Assembly: GCF_008831285.2 (NCBI RefSeq)
Contig: NC_045145.1
Coordinates: 4,938,723-5,002,722 of the forward strand
Reading direction: 5' to 3'
DNA from: Nymphaea colorata
Taxonomy: Eukaryota; Streptophyta; Magnoliopsida; Nymphaeales; Nymphaeaceae
Length of the DNA stretch: 64,000 bases
A program made the translations under genes and the position numbers. Each line of letters begins with the position of its first letter. The stretch's first letter is position 1. Below are positions 23,801-36,600 of this stretch, in pieces. A model generated the notes under the pieces. It saw nothing but the letters and a program-made list of their open reading frames with translations. It was not told the origin of the DNA and ran no database searches.

Positions 23801-26800
23801 CCCATAATTGCTCCATTTCTCCAACGTATTCTTTAATAGACTTATCCCCTTGTTGGAGACTTGCAATCTTCATTTGAAGATTGCACATGTAGGCTACATC
23901 CTTCATAGTGTGGGTTTTCTTGAGGAATTCCCAAGCTTCATGAGCAAAATTATGTTTTGCTATTTGGCCCATGGTTGTAGTATCAACACAAGCAATAATC
24001 CAAGTGATAATCTTGTGGTGTCCTATCTTCCACTCTTTCCATTTTTTCTCATATTCATTCATAACCTTGTCTTTTTCAACTCCATCTAGTTCTTGGGCTT
24101 TACCATCTATGGTCTTGGTGAGGACTAATTGAGGTTCACCTTTAGACCCATCAACAAGTCCCCATAGGCCTTTACTTCTAATAAAATGTTCCATAGTTTT
24201 TGCCCAAGAAACATAATTTGATGAAATTAATTTAGGAAGAGGAGTAGAAGAAGTTCTTTCATCCATAATGTGTACCTTGTAAAGGAGACGTTGAGGTAGT
24301 GTTAGGATGAAAAACAGCCACACAAAATGAAGCTTTTGACGCGTCAAAGACTGCCACAATCTTCACCACCAATGGAGCTTTATCCCGTCATAAATATCAC
24401 CAAAAGAGGCCAGTAAAATAACAACACCTTCTTGTGTCAACTCAAAGCAGCAATATATCGAACACTTGGAGTGCTTCACGGCTCCAACGGAAGAGAAATA
24501 CCAGGGATCTTCAAGCTTGAAAGACAGCAAGACAAAGAGCCAAAACCTGACTCTGATACCATGTAAATCAGTCCCAATCTTGAGAATGCAAACACTTCAA
24601 GAGATACACTCTTGAAGATTCCAACACCTTCAATAGGTAAATACACAACCAAACCTCAAACTTGAGGAGAAGATAAATATATTAATCTCAAGAGAAGAGA
24701 ACACAAGAGAGGCCTAAAAGCCTTAACAAAACAAGGGACAACAGTCCCTTATTTATAGTACAATGTAAGGGAGAGAAGAAGGAGGAGTTGGCTGTTGGGC
24801 CAGCTCCAACGGCTAGAAATCTAGCCGTTGGAAGCTGGCCCAACAGCTAGTTCCCCTTTACAAAATAAGAAAAAGTAAAAATAGAAAAAGAAAAGAAATA
24901 AAAAAGGTACATAAAAAAAGAAAAAGAAACAAATAAAATAAAATACATAAACACCTATGCATACATAGATATTCATATGTACAAATCATACATGAAACTA
25001 GATGTATGACAGTATATATGAAATATACATATGTATACTTACATAATGTCTAATCTTTAAATTCTAACACTTGTATCCTAAAATTTTGAAAATTACCGTG
25101 TCCGCGTACCCGTACCCGTGTGACATAGGTCCTACCTTGGTGTAGAGAAGGGAAGTCCCTTTTCCTCCTGGGCATGTCATCATCGCCCTGTTGAACTTCC
25201 ATGGGTTGATGAGATTCCCAGAATGCCTCACAATACTATCTGGTGCTTCTCTCAGCTTCTTCCATCGTCCCCCCCCCCTCGCCAACCTCGCCAACAAACC
25301 TTTCTCCAGCGCTTTGTGGGAGACTCTCTTGCTTCACCCCTATTCCTTGGCATTAGGCTTTTCATAGGTGATGACCAAGCCTGTGGTATAACGCTTGTTA
25401 ATGTCGAAGGGGGGTTCTCTTGTCTCGCCTCAAGAGAGCTACTTTGGCCTATATCAAAAGATGAAATCAGAAGTGCCGTGGTGGAATCCAACGCGGATTC
25501 TGCCCAGTCCCCGGACAGGTTTAACAACAAATTTTATCAGGCAAACTGGGAATTCGTAGGCCAAGATGTTAGCAGGGCCATTCGCGATTTCTTTGAGAAA
25601 GGAAGGCTTGTGAGGAAAGCTGACAAGACCCATCTGGTCCTCATTCCTAAGTATCTAGGGGATCGACAACTCCAAAACCTCAGTCTGATTTCTCTTTGCA
25701 ACTGCCTGACGAAGTTTATCAACATGGAGATTGTAAATGGCATGAGGCCCATTTTGTGCTGAATTATATGCAGGAATCAAAATGTCTTTCTTCTTGGAAG
25801 AGGCATTCAAGATAGCTTTCTGCTTGGGCGCGAGGTGATTCATTCCATGTTCTCTAGGAAGGCCAAAGCCCTATGTTGATCTTAGGAAATCATACAACAA
25901 AGTTAGTTGGGAGTTGGGACTTCCTAGAAAATGCTCTTTTGTGTTTAGGGTTCAGGTTGCTGTGGACGATGCATGTGATGGCCTGTCTTCGCATGACCTC
26001 CATGGATATTCTTTTGAATGGACGAGAGGGACCTTGGTTTGAGGTGAGAAGAGGGCTCCGTCAGGGTGACCCTCTTTCACCCTATTTATTTTTACTTGTG
26101 GATGAAATGTTTAGCAGGGTGCTGGATAAAAGCAACTTGGCAAGGACTATTCGAGTTCCAAATAGCGGTAAATATAGAACTCGTCCATCCTCGATGCAGA
26201 TGATATTCTGCTTTTCACTGATTATCATAAAGGCTCCATACGAAATTTGAAGTCTTTACTCTGTGAGTTGGAGGAAAAGTCAGGTCTTGCGGTTAATACT
26301 AATAAGGGTCAAGGTATTGGGATGAATCTCAGTCACTCGGAAGCCATGGCGGTGGCTACGCTCATGGGCTGGCAACTCGGCACTCTCCCTTTTAAATATC
26401 TTGGGCTACCTTTTGCAACTCAGCAAGCTGGCTGTTGCTCAGTGTCGGCCTTTAATGATCAGAATGGAGGGTAAACTTGGTGCTTGGAAGCAAAGACTGC
26501 TTTCTTATGTAGGCCGTGTGTGCTTGGTCAAGCATGTGCTCTCCTTGCTGTCTTCTTATTGGTGTATGGCCCTTGAACTTCCAAGCCAGATCATTAAGAA
26601 CATTGAAAACAATGTGCAAATTTCCTCTTTGGAGACTCCTTTGAGGCCTCGCCCCTTCATCTGATGAGTTGGAAAAGTTTATGCCTTCCGAAGCTGGAAG
26701 GGGGAATCGGTATGCGTAGACAAGGAGTCCCTATCTAGCCCTCTCACCTCAAACTCCCTTTGGAGTGACTATGCTAAGCGCAAATATCTGCATAACCAAT

Positions 26801-29236
26801 GTCTATGGGATGATTCCAGTTATTGCAATGCTTCAACGTGTTGGAGATCTATTCATGGCGCCTGGAAGAGTGTCTGCAACAGGATTGTGTTGGAAGTCAA
26901 TGATGGTGCTTCGGCCAAGTTCTGTGCAGACCCTTGGCTTGGCAAATCCATAGACAAAAGGATTCCGGTCGACTGCTAGCTTCTTCCGTGTCCCAACAAT
27001 AGAGACACAGTCAGGGAGATTCTGCAGGATAAAGAGAATGAAGTTAGGATGATCCTTGCTAACTGCTCCCCTTCTGTCACCCTGCCAAGTCTCTCCCACG
27101 ATGAGGTCAACAAAGCAGATCATTTGAAAGTGGATGATCAGGTTCAACTATCATAACCAGAAAATGCATTGCAGAAGAAATTCGACAGTAGGGAGAGGTG
27201 CAACCTTGGACACTTCACATGTGGTCCTCTCATGCTGTGCCTAGAACCTCTTGGACGTTATTTATAGCTTGTGCAAACATGCTATTAACTGAAGATAGGC
27301 TGCAACGGTTGGGTATTAGTTTGGTTTCTCGCTGCTCATTTTGCAAATGCCAGTCGGAGGATGCGAGGCATCTTTTCTTTAGTAGACCCTCAGCTAGAAA
27401 GGTCTGGAGGGTGATAATTAAGAAACTTGGAGTGAGAAAGGCCCCAATAGGAGATCTGTGGTCAGAATTCAAGAGCTGGGTCAAGTGGAACAAAGGTAAG
27501 AAGCTCCCTAACAAATGTAGGCTTATTGCCTTCCACATCATAATTTGGTGTATATGGATTCGCCGGAATGAAATACCGCATAGCTCGCTGAAGTCCAGTT
27601 TAGCCATAGCGAAATGGGCTTGGAAGCGTGCAGTGAGCAGTTTCTCTCTATGGAGATGGATGAGCGATCTCGGAAGATGATCAAGATCTGGAGTAGAACG
27701 GGCATTTGTACGGAGGTCTGGTGTCAGGACCATCCGCCTTCCCTTTCCATTCAGATTGTGTCCTGGCATGGTACATGTAAACAGGGGATTGCTGTTCTGT
27801 CAAAAGATGAGGATGGTGCATTCCCATTTGCATGTGTAGCATAGAAGGTCTCTAGCCCACATACAGTGGAAACCTGCGCGTTAAACAGATGTCTTCAAAG
27901 ATTAAGCTCTTTTAAAGGTAGTTTTGTAGTTCAAGACAACAATAGCAAGTGGAAACAGTGGTTTACCTGGTCAAGGGTCTCCAGGACTGCAAATCCTTGA
28001 TCCTTCCCTGAAGTTTTGGGCAAGCTAAACAGGATACATGTTGCTGATTCACTACATACCAATGAAGCATGCACACTATTTTTATGACTAGTGAAGGAGA
28101 GGACTTCCAAGAATGGCTTCAACAGCCAGCCTTGTCTCAGCAGCTGTGCTCTAATGTATACATCCCCGTGGTGGGATTTTGTTTTTTGATTGTGAATATC
28201 ATATTTTGGCAATAAAATTGAGGGCACTTTCCTCTGCAGGAGTTTTTTGGTAAACAAAGATAAAATATGTATTTTTTTATAAAATTGAGGTACGTAAAAA
28301 TCTCAATATCAAACAATTCAAACCTGAGCCTAGCTATTTATAATTGGGCAGGGTTGGCCCAACTCTTTTCAGATATTATTTCAGCTTGGTACCCTGGCCT
28401 GAAATGGGTCAGGTACCTGCCTGCCGCGCACCCTTGTTCTGCATTCTAATTACACTATGTTTTCTGCATGTTATCAAACAAGAAGCTCAAAGTTCATTCT
28501 TGATTTTATTGGAAATAAATTCATTGTTGAGCAGTATCACATATCCTCCATTGCATAGAACAATAATTTTCAGTAGAAAAGTTTAATGTATTTGAGCGTA
28601 GTTATCAAAAAGCGACTAAGTCAGTCTGGCTAATTGCCTAGTCTGGCAAGGTGGTAGTTAGTTGACCAGTCCCTACCCTCTAAGCTGGCAGGCCCTGTTA
28701 GGGACTAGTCAGCCAACCTGGCCGACTAGTTTTTCTTTTGGTGCTTCAAATGTCAGTATTGGTATTTTCATCTTCCTTCTTTTTTGTGGTAGATAATATT
28801 ATATTCTTAGAAATTTATTTTTCCAATGTGAACGTCTTCCTATATGTTTGCAAACTTATATATAAATTATAAACCTTTTAACCATTGTCACAAAAAACGT
28901 GTACGGGTATTATACGGCGAGGAATTTCTCGGGTATAGTATGACAAAGTTATATATCTCAGGAATAAAACGGAAAAATCTCGGCAAATTTTTTAAAAATT
29001 TAAAACATTTAATAAATCCTGAAAATTATAAAGAAATCATAAAAAGTACGAAAATACACGTATAATACACGTCTTTTCACGTTTTTATTTTCTGGCATTT
29101 TTTTAAAAAAGATGCGTTTTTCATGGTTTATACGGCTGACTGTGTTTTGGCGTATTATACGTGTTCTCTTCCAATAGGATGCTTTTTCTATGACAGTGCT
29201 TTTAACTTTGACTTTCTCTGCTATATTATGTTTTTT

Positions 29237-29279
<43 letters not shown>

Positions 29280-29442
29280 TGCTCTCTGTCTCTCGCTGTT
29301 TATATGTGTGTGTGTGTGTGTGTAAGGCTATAAGCATCATATATGTCTACTGTTTAGCTGTGTAGTATATATACATCCGTATGTGTGTTCTTATATGTAT
29401 ATATAACAAATATGCAGAAGACATATGTATGATTTATGTAGA

Positions 29443-29478
<36 letters not shown>

Positions 29479-32400
29479 CCCTTATTTATTTATTTATGTG
29501 TATTTTGAAATTTTGTGCTATAAAGATATGTTACCTGTGATTGATACTGACATTTTATGTCTTTCATTATTTTGAGAACTTTAAATATTGTGTACCTCTT
29601 CATTGGTTTTATTTTATGCAAACAACTTGAACCAACTATCCAAGAGTAGTCTTTTTACAATTTTGACTGACTTGTGGCTAATGTCTAATTTTGACAATTT
29701 AGATTTGTGCTGTATTTCAGCTTCCATAATGATCGAACTTGCCTTGGTGACTGAGTAACTTGGCGGTACAAATTCATTGGGTGCTTGATTATACAAAAAT
29801 GGGTGTGAAAATTATTGTATGCATTGTGTATGTTAGATTACTGTCACCCATTATCTATTTTTTAGAGTTATTGATGCTTCTGATGCTAGCCACTTTGCAT
29901 TTGTTCCTTTTAGGTGGCTGTTCTTGCAGATGATATCCTGAAGAATGTCGAATATGATGCTTTGAGGATTGTCTTTAACAAATTTCATTCTGTTGTCTCT
30001 TTCATTCCCACAGTGACAACTGTATTATCTCCTGAGGTGAGTTTTATGTACTATCTATATTGGTAACTATATTTTGCTTGATTGGTTGATCTCACTTGGC
30101 TCTTGATGTGCTCAGACTGTTGAAAGAGAGTCTGAAGGAGGAATGCTTGGTAATCTGGACTCGTATGAAATAGAAGGGGGTGAAACCAAAGCAGAAGTTC
30201 TTCAGAATCTAACTGAATTTCAGTTTGCTTGTGTAAGCTTCATATCTTTATCGTTTATGGTGTCTAATTTTCTTGTTCATTTTGCTGTTAGGCACTAAAT
30301 TATAGCTATCTGTTTAGTGGATTAACCCTAACATGTCATTTTATGTAATGTATTATTTGCTCTATGGTTTCCTAACTTTCAATTAGAAATAGCGGAGTCA
30401 AATGCCTATACCAGAAGATGGAATAAGGCAATCATGTGCTTCATATCTAAATATCAGTGGCTCTGAGCCAGAAATCTAAGCTGGGCAGGCACAACATGTA
30501 ATTAAGCTTTAAAAGAAAAATCAGTTAAATAAATACTGTAAATTGTTTAGAGAAAGTGAAAAAAGTACAAAAGGAAGATGTTACCATTTAGGGCCCGTTT
30601 GATGCATAGGAGGAATTTAACGTGGTAAATTTACCATGGTAAATTTTTCTGGAAAAATTTACAGGATGAAAATTTACCCTCTTCCAATCTGAGGGCCTGT
30701 TTGATGCACATGAAGAATTTAACGTGCTAAATTTAACCCTGTTTGATGCACAAGAAGAATTTAACCTGATAAATTTAACCCTGTTTGATGCACATGGTAG
30801 AAAAATTAGGAGACTTTTTTCAGAACTGTTAGTAGTTGTTTTTTTTTATTCTCCCCAATTTGACGTGGGAAGAAATAAGAAGATGATCTTTCAAAACAAC
30901 AAAATGTTGATGTCTACACCTACGCATTAAGCATGCAGTACCAACAACAGTTTTTATGTAAAAAAAAAAAACACAGTTAAAAGAATAATGACTTTACTAT
31001 GTGTTTGCAATTTACAAGGAACGCATTTGAGCATGATATCTATGTTGATTTGCTGGATACAATGAAAGGTTGCAGCTTTCTACTTCAGCTATTAACTTCA
31101 TATTATCTAGCTTTCATACCAACCAAACTGGACTAGGCTGACATACTTGGATCCCTGCAATCTCTACATCGGTTTCCCTTATGTTTTTTTAATCCTAAAC
31201 TTAATCACACAGATGTAATTATCATGTTAAAAATTCACCTAGAAAGTAGAAACATATTCCAAGATCAAATCCTTTGAGTTCAGTTTTTCAGATGCTTAGA
31301 TAAGTTCTGATTACGTTGTAAAATCTTGAGAATTTCTGCCCTGATCGGTACAGATTCTACTCACACGTTCACATAAACTGATGTAAGGGACAAATGTTGT
31401 ATATCACATCCGTGCAGTATAAAAGTCAGAAACTTGAAGTGACGATTAACATACTGATTTCTGAGTTGTCATTACAAAATTTTTGTACAATTAGATACAT
31501 TATCAGCAAACGCAACATTCACCTAAAATTCTAACACAACGAATACCAGATCACAAAGAACCATCCACGAGGGAGTCGCTCCCATTCATCATCATCTCTG
31601 ACCGGACAGTCAGGTGACCATTATGAAGAAAAAATGAACAGACACTCACGGGAAGGCGACGACCTTCGTACCGTCAAAGTGGAAAGGGCAGACAGCGAAC
31701 TCGAAGAGCTCGAATCTCTCCGCCGCGTCCTTCGCTTTGTTGTAGGCCGTCTCGGCAGTGTCAATGGGAAGAATCCGACGCCACGGAGAAGAGTAAAGCC
31801 CTGATTTCTGAGTGGAGATGGAAATGAAATCGGTGTCGGGAATGCGCTCCTTCACCTCCCGCAGGAGGTAATCGAAGTTCGACCGCACCACCTGCTTCAC
31901 CCTTCATTCCTTCGTGCTCCTGCTGCAGAAACCCCTCGGCACTCTCGGCCACATGTAGGGCTTAAGCAAGAGAGAAAGGGAGACAACGAGAGCAAGAGAG
32001 AAAGACAAAGACACATTTTTTGGGTGTTTCTGAAAGGGACACAGTGAGAGCAAGAGAGAAACCCTTACATGTGGCGATGGCGAACAGTGGCCCAGTGGAG
32101 GAGCGGCGACTGTGGCGGTGGCGGACTGGTTGTGCGCCAACAATGACGATGGGATGCTGCCAATGAACACACGCTGCTGGAGATGTTCTCGACTGCGAGA
32201 GGAGAAAATTGGCGTGAGGGAAAAATCGAGAGCAGTCGATCGGGTGAAATTTCACCCGCTCAAAAGTCCGACCTGTGAGGTCGGACTTTTGAGCGGGTGA
32301 AATTTTATCCGATCAAATAACATTTAAACGGGTGAAATTTCACACCGTTTGATACGGCTTGAGACGGGTGGGTAAAATTTCACCCGCCCGTACATATTTC

Positions 32401-33643
32401 AACCGATGCACAGGAAAATTCCTGTGCATCAAACGTGCCCTTAGGGTGGACATGGAGCGACAAAAGTCAGGTAAATAAATAATGTGGATGAAAAATTTGT
32501 CTTTTTTCTTTGATCGTTGTCCAATGAGATCAGGCAGAGCAAAATAATGGTTGACATGTAGCACAAGGTACATAGTTGAGGCCAAAGATACATAATTTAG
32601 CCCAATTTAAGGTGGAAAGTGCCTGCAAGACATGAAATAATTCTTCCTGTGGGTTTTCCAAGACTTTGAATAGTCTAAAATCCAAATTTATACAATGGCT
32701 TGCCTAGGCCCCAAGCCTTGGTTGGTCACTTATGGTAACTGTTCCTAGGCAACCTGCCATGCGAGTGGCCGAGGCAATCACCCCCTTGGTGCCCATCAGT
32801 CTGGGTTTTTTCTTTTCTTCGACAGTCAACCTTTTTTTCTTTTTGCCCTTCATGTGCTGCTTGAGACTTTGTTTCTTCTACTGTCTGAAGCAGTTATTCT
32901 TCTTCTGTTTTTCGTGCAAATTTTCTTTTTTTCTTTCTTTTTGACTGCTGCATTTCATTTCATCCAGATCATTAGGGTGTGTGTGTGTGTGTGTATACAA
33001 ATTACATGGTGTAAATAGAGTTTCTTGTGCATCATGTTCCCTACCCTAAAATCATTCAATCCAATGATTGAATGGACAAATAACACCTTAGTTTATTTGA
33101 CAACTAAGAACCTTTGGAGCACATCATTTGGCTATATAAAAACAAAGATCAAGAACATAAAAAATTCAATGGCTCATGCTACATCATAATTTGATTAGTC
33201 AAAAACTCATGATGTGTTTCCCAAAAAAATAAAAATAAAATGTGATTAATATGAAAAGTACATTGAATTTATCTATGCTATGAAATCAAGTGAAATTGCT
33301 ATCTTTTAGCCTAGGGCACACCAGAATTTAGACAACACTGACTTTCTGTCTCTCCAAATGTTCAAAACATAGTAGTGCACAAATATTAACACTATATATA
33401 TATATATATATAGGTATGATTGATTGAGAGAGAGAGAGGTATTGGAATTAGCTAGCTACCTTTGTGGCTGTATGTTTTTTTTGTGTCGCTAAAAACTATT
33501 GCAAAAGATGTATTAGCGATGGCTAATTGCTTGGCCACCGTCCTTAGCAACGAAATGTGTCTTTTATGATGGTTTTAGCGACACAAAATTAAGGAAATAA
33601 CTATCCTACTGTAGAAGTAGCCAGCCTGATTTCAAGTTTCCCA

Positions 33644-33680
<37 letters not shown>

Positions 33681-36600
33681 TAACAGTTGTGCATGATAAC
33701 GGTTTTGCATGATCAGATTGGATCAACAAATCACATCCCACAAATCTCATAAGGATAGGACTTATACAAATGTGCCACTAACTCAATGAAATCTTAAATA
33801 TTTTACAAATAGATCAACATATGCTCATTCAAAGCTACCACACAAACTGTAATTGGGAAGGATATGTTAGAGAGAAAAATTAGAAACAACATATATCACA
33901 AACTGGACCATGGAACCACCAAATTGAAATCTCCTTGAAAAAGGAAATATGGATCTGAGAAAAAAAGGAGGTATGACTAATCCAACTCTAAAGCATGTAG
34001 AAGACAAAAAAAGCCGTTGGGGTCAGATATGGTTAGAGAAGAACCTCAAAACAAACATTTAAGTGGAAAGAAAAGAAACAAATATTGAAATGTAAGACCC
34101 ACGATTTTTTTTAAGATTCCTTAAAAATTTGGAACATAAATTGGGAAGGAATCACAAATGAAAGATCAAATGATTCCTAATGATTTTTCAAAAACTGTCA
34201 AGTTTATCATAAAGGACACATTTGTGGAAAAGATAGGGATAAGGTTGTAACTGCAAAGGAGAACTATTCTTTTATTGCAGCATTTGAAGAACACGTCCAA
34301 CAAAAGAGAAATTGAGAGAGCGAGAGAGAGAACGTGAGAGAAACGTTCTCATTCTTGCTCTCTTGTTGGGATTGAGATTGGTGGCTGCTGAAAAGAAACC
34401 AGAGGCAAAGAGGCTGACGAGAAGCCATCTCAGATTTTCATAGGTATGGGAGTATTAAGTGATGAATAGCATGAAGCCCTTGTATTTTGATTGCTTATTG
34501 ATGGAGATATATATGTTTGCATTATATACTGTATTCGTAGTTCTGAATATCTATGAGAAAGCATGCTAAATACAGATATGAAGTGTAAAACATGTCGGTC
34601 TAAGTTGTTTCTCCTTGTTTTCTGTCTGTTATTGCCTTCGTGAGAAACGAGACTAGAGTCGACCTTAGGTCAGAGCATGAATATCTATGTTAATGGCTTT
34701 GTTAGAGGATTCAATCAAACTAGAAGAAAGAAAGTGGTATACCAGAACCCTCTCAGAGGGTCTGGGCACAAAACTTATGAGGATACCAAAACATAAACAA
34801 GAACAATAGGAGCAGTCCGGGACGTCGCCAACAAAAGGCGGGAATGCTCTACTCGACTTAGGGAAAATCTAAAAATCAACAACAAATAAGAGAAAGGGAA
34901 AGAGCGACTGCATTGACGAGCAGACGCTGTTGCCCAATTCACTGGAAAACCAGCCTTTTTAGTCACGTTGGTGGCAGAGAGGCGTTTTGGGTAAAGCTGA
35001 AATGCAACGTCCTCCGTGTGGGCCGGTTCATCCTCGTCACAACAAAAGGGGAGATCGAGAGAGATGCGTCTGGTTCGGATGGTGGTCTTCCTCACGGTGG
35101 CTATACTGGGAGAACGAGAGAAGAGGAGGCGACGGCGGTTGAAGGCGTCGAGCGGTCCGTAGGCGCGACAACATGGAGACCCAACGCCGGATCTCGTGAG
35201 ATGATGAACTTTGCTCTCTGGTTTTGGGTGGTGGAAGAACGGTGGAAGCCCCACCGCCAGACGAACAGGAAGAAGAAGAAGAAGGAGCTCTCGTGCTCTG
35301 AGGAGAGAGAAAATCGGGCGAGAAATGAAGGAAAACTTAGGGTTCGACCAAGTTTATATTGAGTTGGAAATTTTCAGAAATAGTACAGCTTATTAGCGAA
35401 ATTCTTTGAAAAACTGTTATAATTTCTAGAAATTCATGCCGCAACGTTTTTGCTAAAAACTTTTTCAGAAAGAGGCTTGCTTGCGAAGGTTATTTTCAAT
35501 AAAAACCAGAGATTTCATACGAAATTGCGATTTGGTACCCTCTAAGTTCTTAAAATTTGCAAAAGGGGGGTTTTATAGATTTGTTTGTAATTTCAGTAGA
35601 AAGACAAAATGTTATGTGTTATTGGGCCTTGGTACCCTTATTTTTATTTAAATTTCAGACAAAGGGTTCTGAAAATAAAATATGAAAGTAGAAAAAGAAG
35701 GTCATGTTTTGAGAATTTAAAATATAAATCCCTTCTTTCTAAACAATGATTATATTATTATTATTTGAGATTCCTAGACGTGATATTCGTTGTTTCTTGA
35801 TTTCTCTACTTTGATTCGTTTGGGTAGTGGGGGAATATACTTGATACGTATATTCCAGAGGTTGTCCTCACTCCTTAGAAATTGAAAATGACTTATTGCT
35901 TCTATTTGGGGAACCGTGCCTTAAGATGGTTTCTATGAGAGGTAATAGACGATGTCTAGTGATGAGAAACACTCACATTTGAAATTCGAAGGCGAAACGT
36001 GGATTGTGTGCAATCGTACATCGAGTGCGAGCTTGTATTTTTGCCCAGTGTTTGGTTTCGTCTCGGAAGGTAGTGGTGTGCGTGAGCTCACTGTTGACGC
36101 ACACTCCTCCGTCTGCACTGGAGGGCCCACAGGGTATTGGGCGGCACAAGGGCCCGGGATTTTGTTCTGTTTCTGTTGGAGAGCAAGGCATCAACTAGTC
36201 CCTCACCCTGGGTGCCAAGAGGGACCTTGCTGCTGCAGCGGCGATCTGGGATATCCTAGGAGGCTTCACTACAGGTTACCCTCGATCTGTTGGATCGCCT
36301 GGTGAAGATATGTTTTGTTCTGCCCGTGAGTGCCCACGGGGATTTCTGTTGTCGCTCAGCACGATGACCATGACATTGTCAAAGAACCACGGTTGGAAGT
36401 CTACGAAATTATGGAGGTTTTGTACACCTCGTTTTTTATAACGTGACATACCTGCAATTTGTGTTAAGATTTGGAGACTTATAGTTGTGGTTCATAAGGC
36501 CATTTTATGAATTTATTTTACAAAATCAAATATTATTTTGTTGGGCCATGTTCCATTAATGGCTGGATTTTTCCATAATCAGAGGAATTCTGTCCCTTCT

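Larger units (their letters stand above)
20405..25069 (-). mobile_element. Ty1/Copia retrotransposon 1, 3'-truncated
   Basis: Minus-strand element with 5' LTR 24562-25069, PBS 24551-24561, gag 23286-24266 and pol 20405-23255. Domain order protease, integrase, RT, RNase H defines Copia. The end of RNase H and the whole 3' LTR are missing, replaced by the hAT/LINE flank, so no target duplication can be tested. Only two coding lesions are seen before the truncation. It lies antisense to the host gene in intron 5. Confidence 0.95.
19470..25128. mobile_element. hAT element, family B, split by a Copia insertion
   Basis: Left TIR ctatgtcacacgg at 19470 (a second copy at 20101 in the tandem duplicate), right TIR ccgtgtgacatag ending at 25128. 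Perfect 8-bp target duplication GTCCTACC at 19462-19469 (also 20093-20100) and 25129-25136. The hAT sequence itself is only a few hundred bp; the interior is the Copia element at 20405-25069. Related to the complete copy at 14054-14377. Confidence 0.8.
16430..29913 (+). other. Intron 5 of ATP synthase gamma (13.5 kb, nested transposons)
   Basis: GT-AG intron between exons 5 and 6. It contains a two-piece LINE, a hAT element, a Copia retrotransposon and a tandem duplication, nested in that order, then microsatellites near the 3' end. All transposon proteins found here belong to those elements. Confidence 0.85.
30591..32440. mobile_element. PIF/Harbinger-like non-autonomous element carrying a gene fragment
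   Basis: 1,850 bp with TIRs gggcccgtttgatgcatagg (left) and, reverse complement of the right end, gggcacgtttgatgcacagg: 18 of 20 match. Flanked by TTA on both sides (30588-30590 and 32441-32443), the PIF/Harbinger target duplication. The left subterminal region repeats cctgtttgatgcaca ... gaatttaac three times (30690-30800); the right one has gcgggtgaaattt repeats and a perfect-looking hairpin at 32238-32314. No transposase. The centre holds a PARN-like exon fragment on the minus strand, so this is a Pack-type gene-capturing element. Confidence 0.8.

Noticed and set aside
25223-27850. Host gene on the plus strand in intron 5
   Set aside because: RT motifs (GLRQGDPLSPYLF, ADDILLF) and the zf-RVT domain identify it as LINE sequence with stops.
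34913-35362. 149-codon open frame, mirrored at 41841-42305
   Set aside because: Both lie inside the two long LTRs of the palindromic Gypsy and are related only because the LTRs are copies. No known domain, and antisense frames are equally open.
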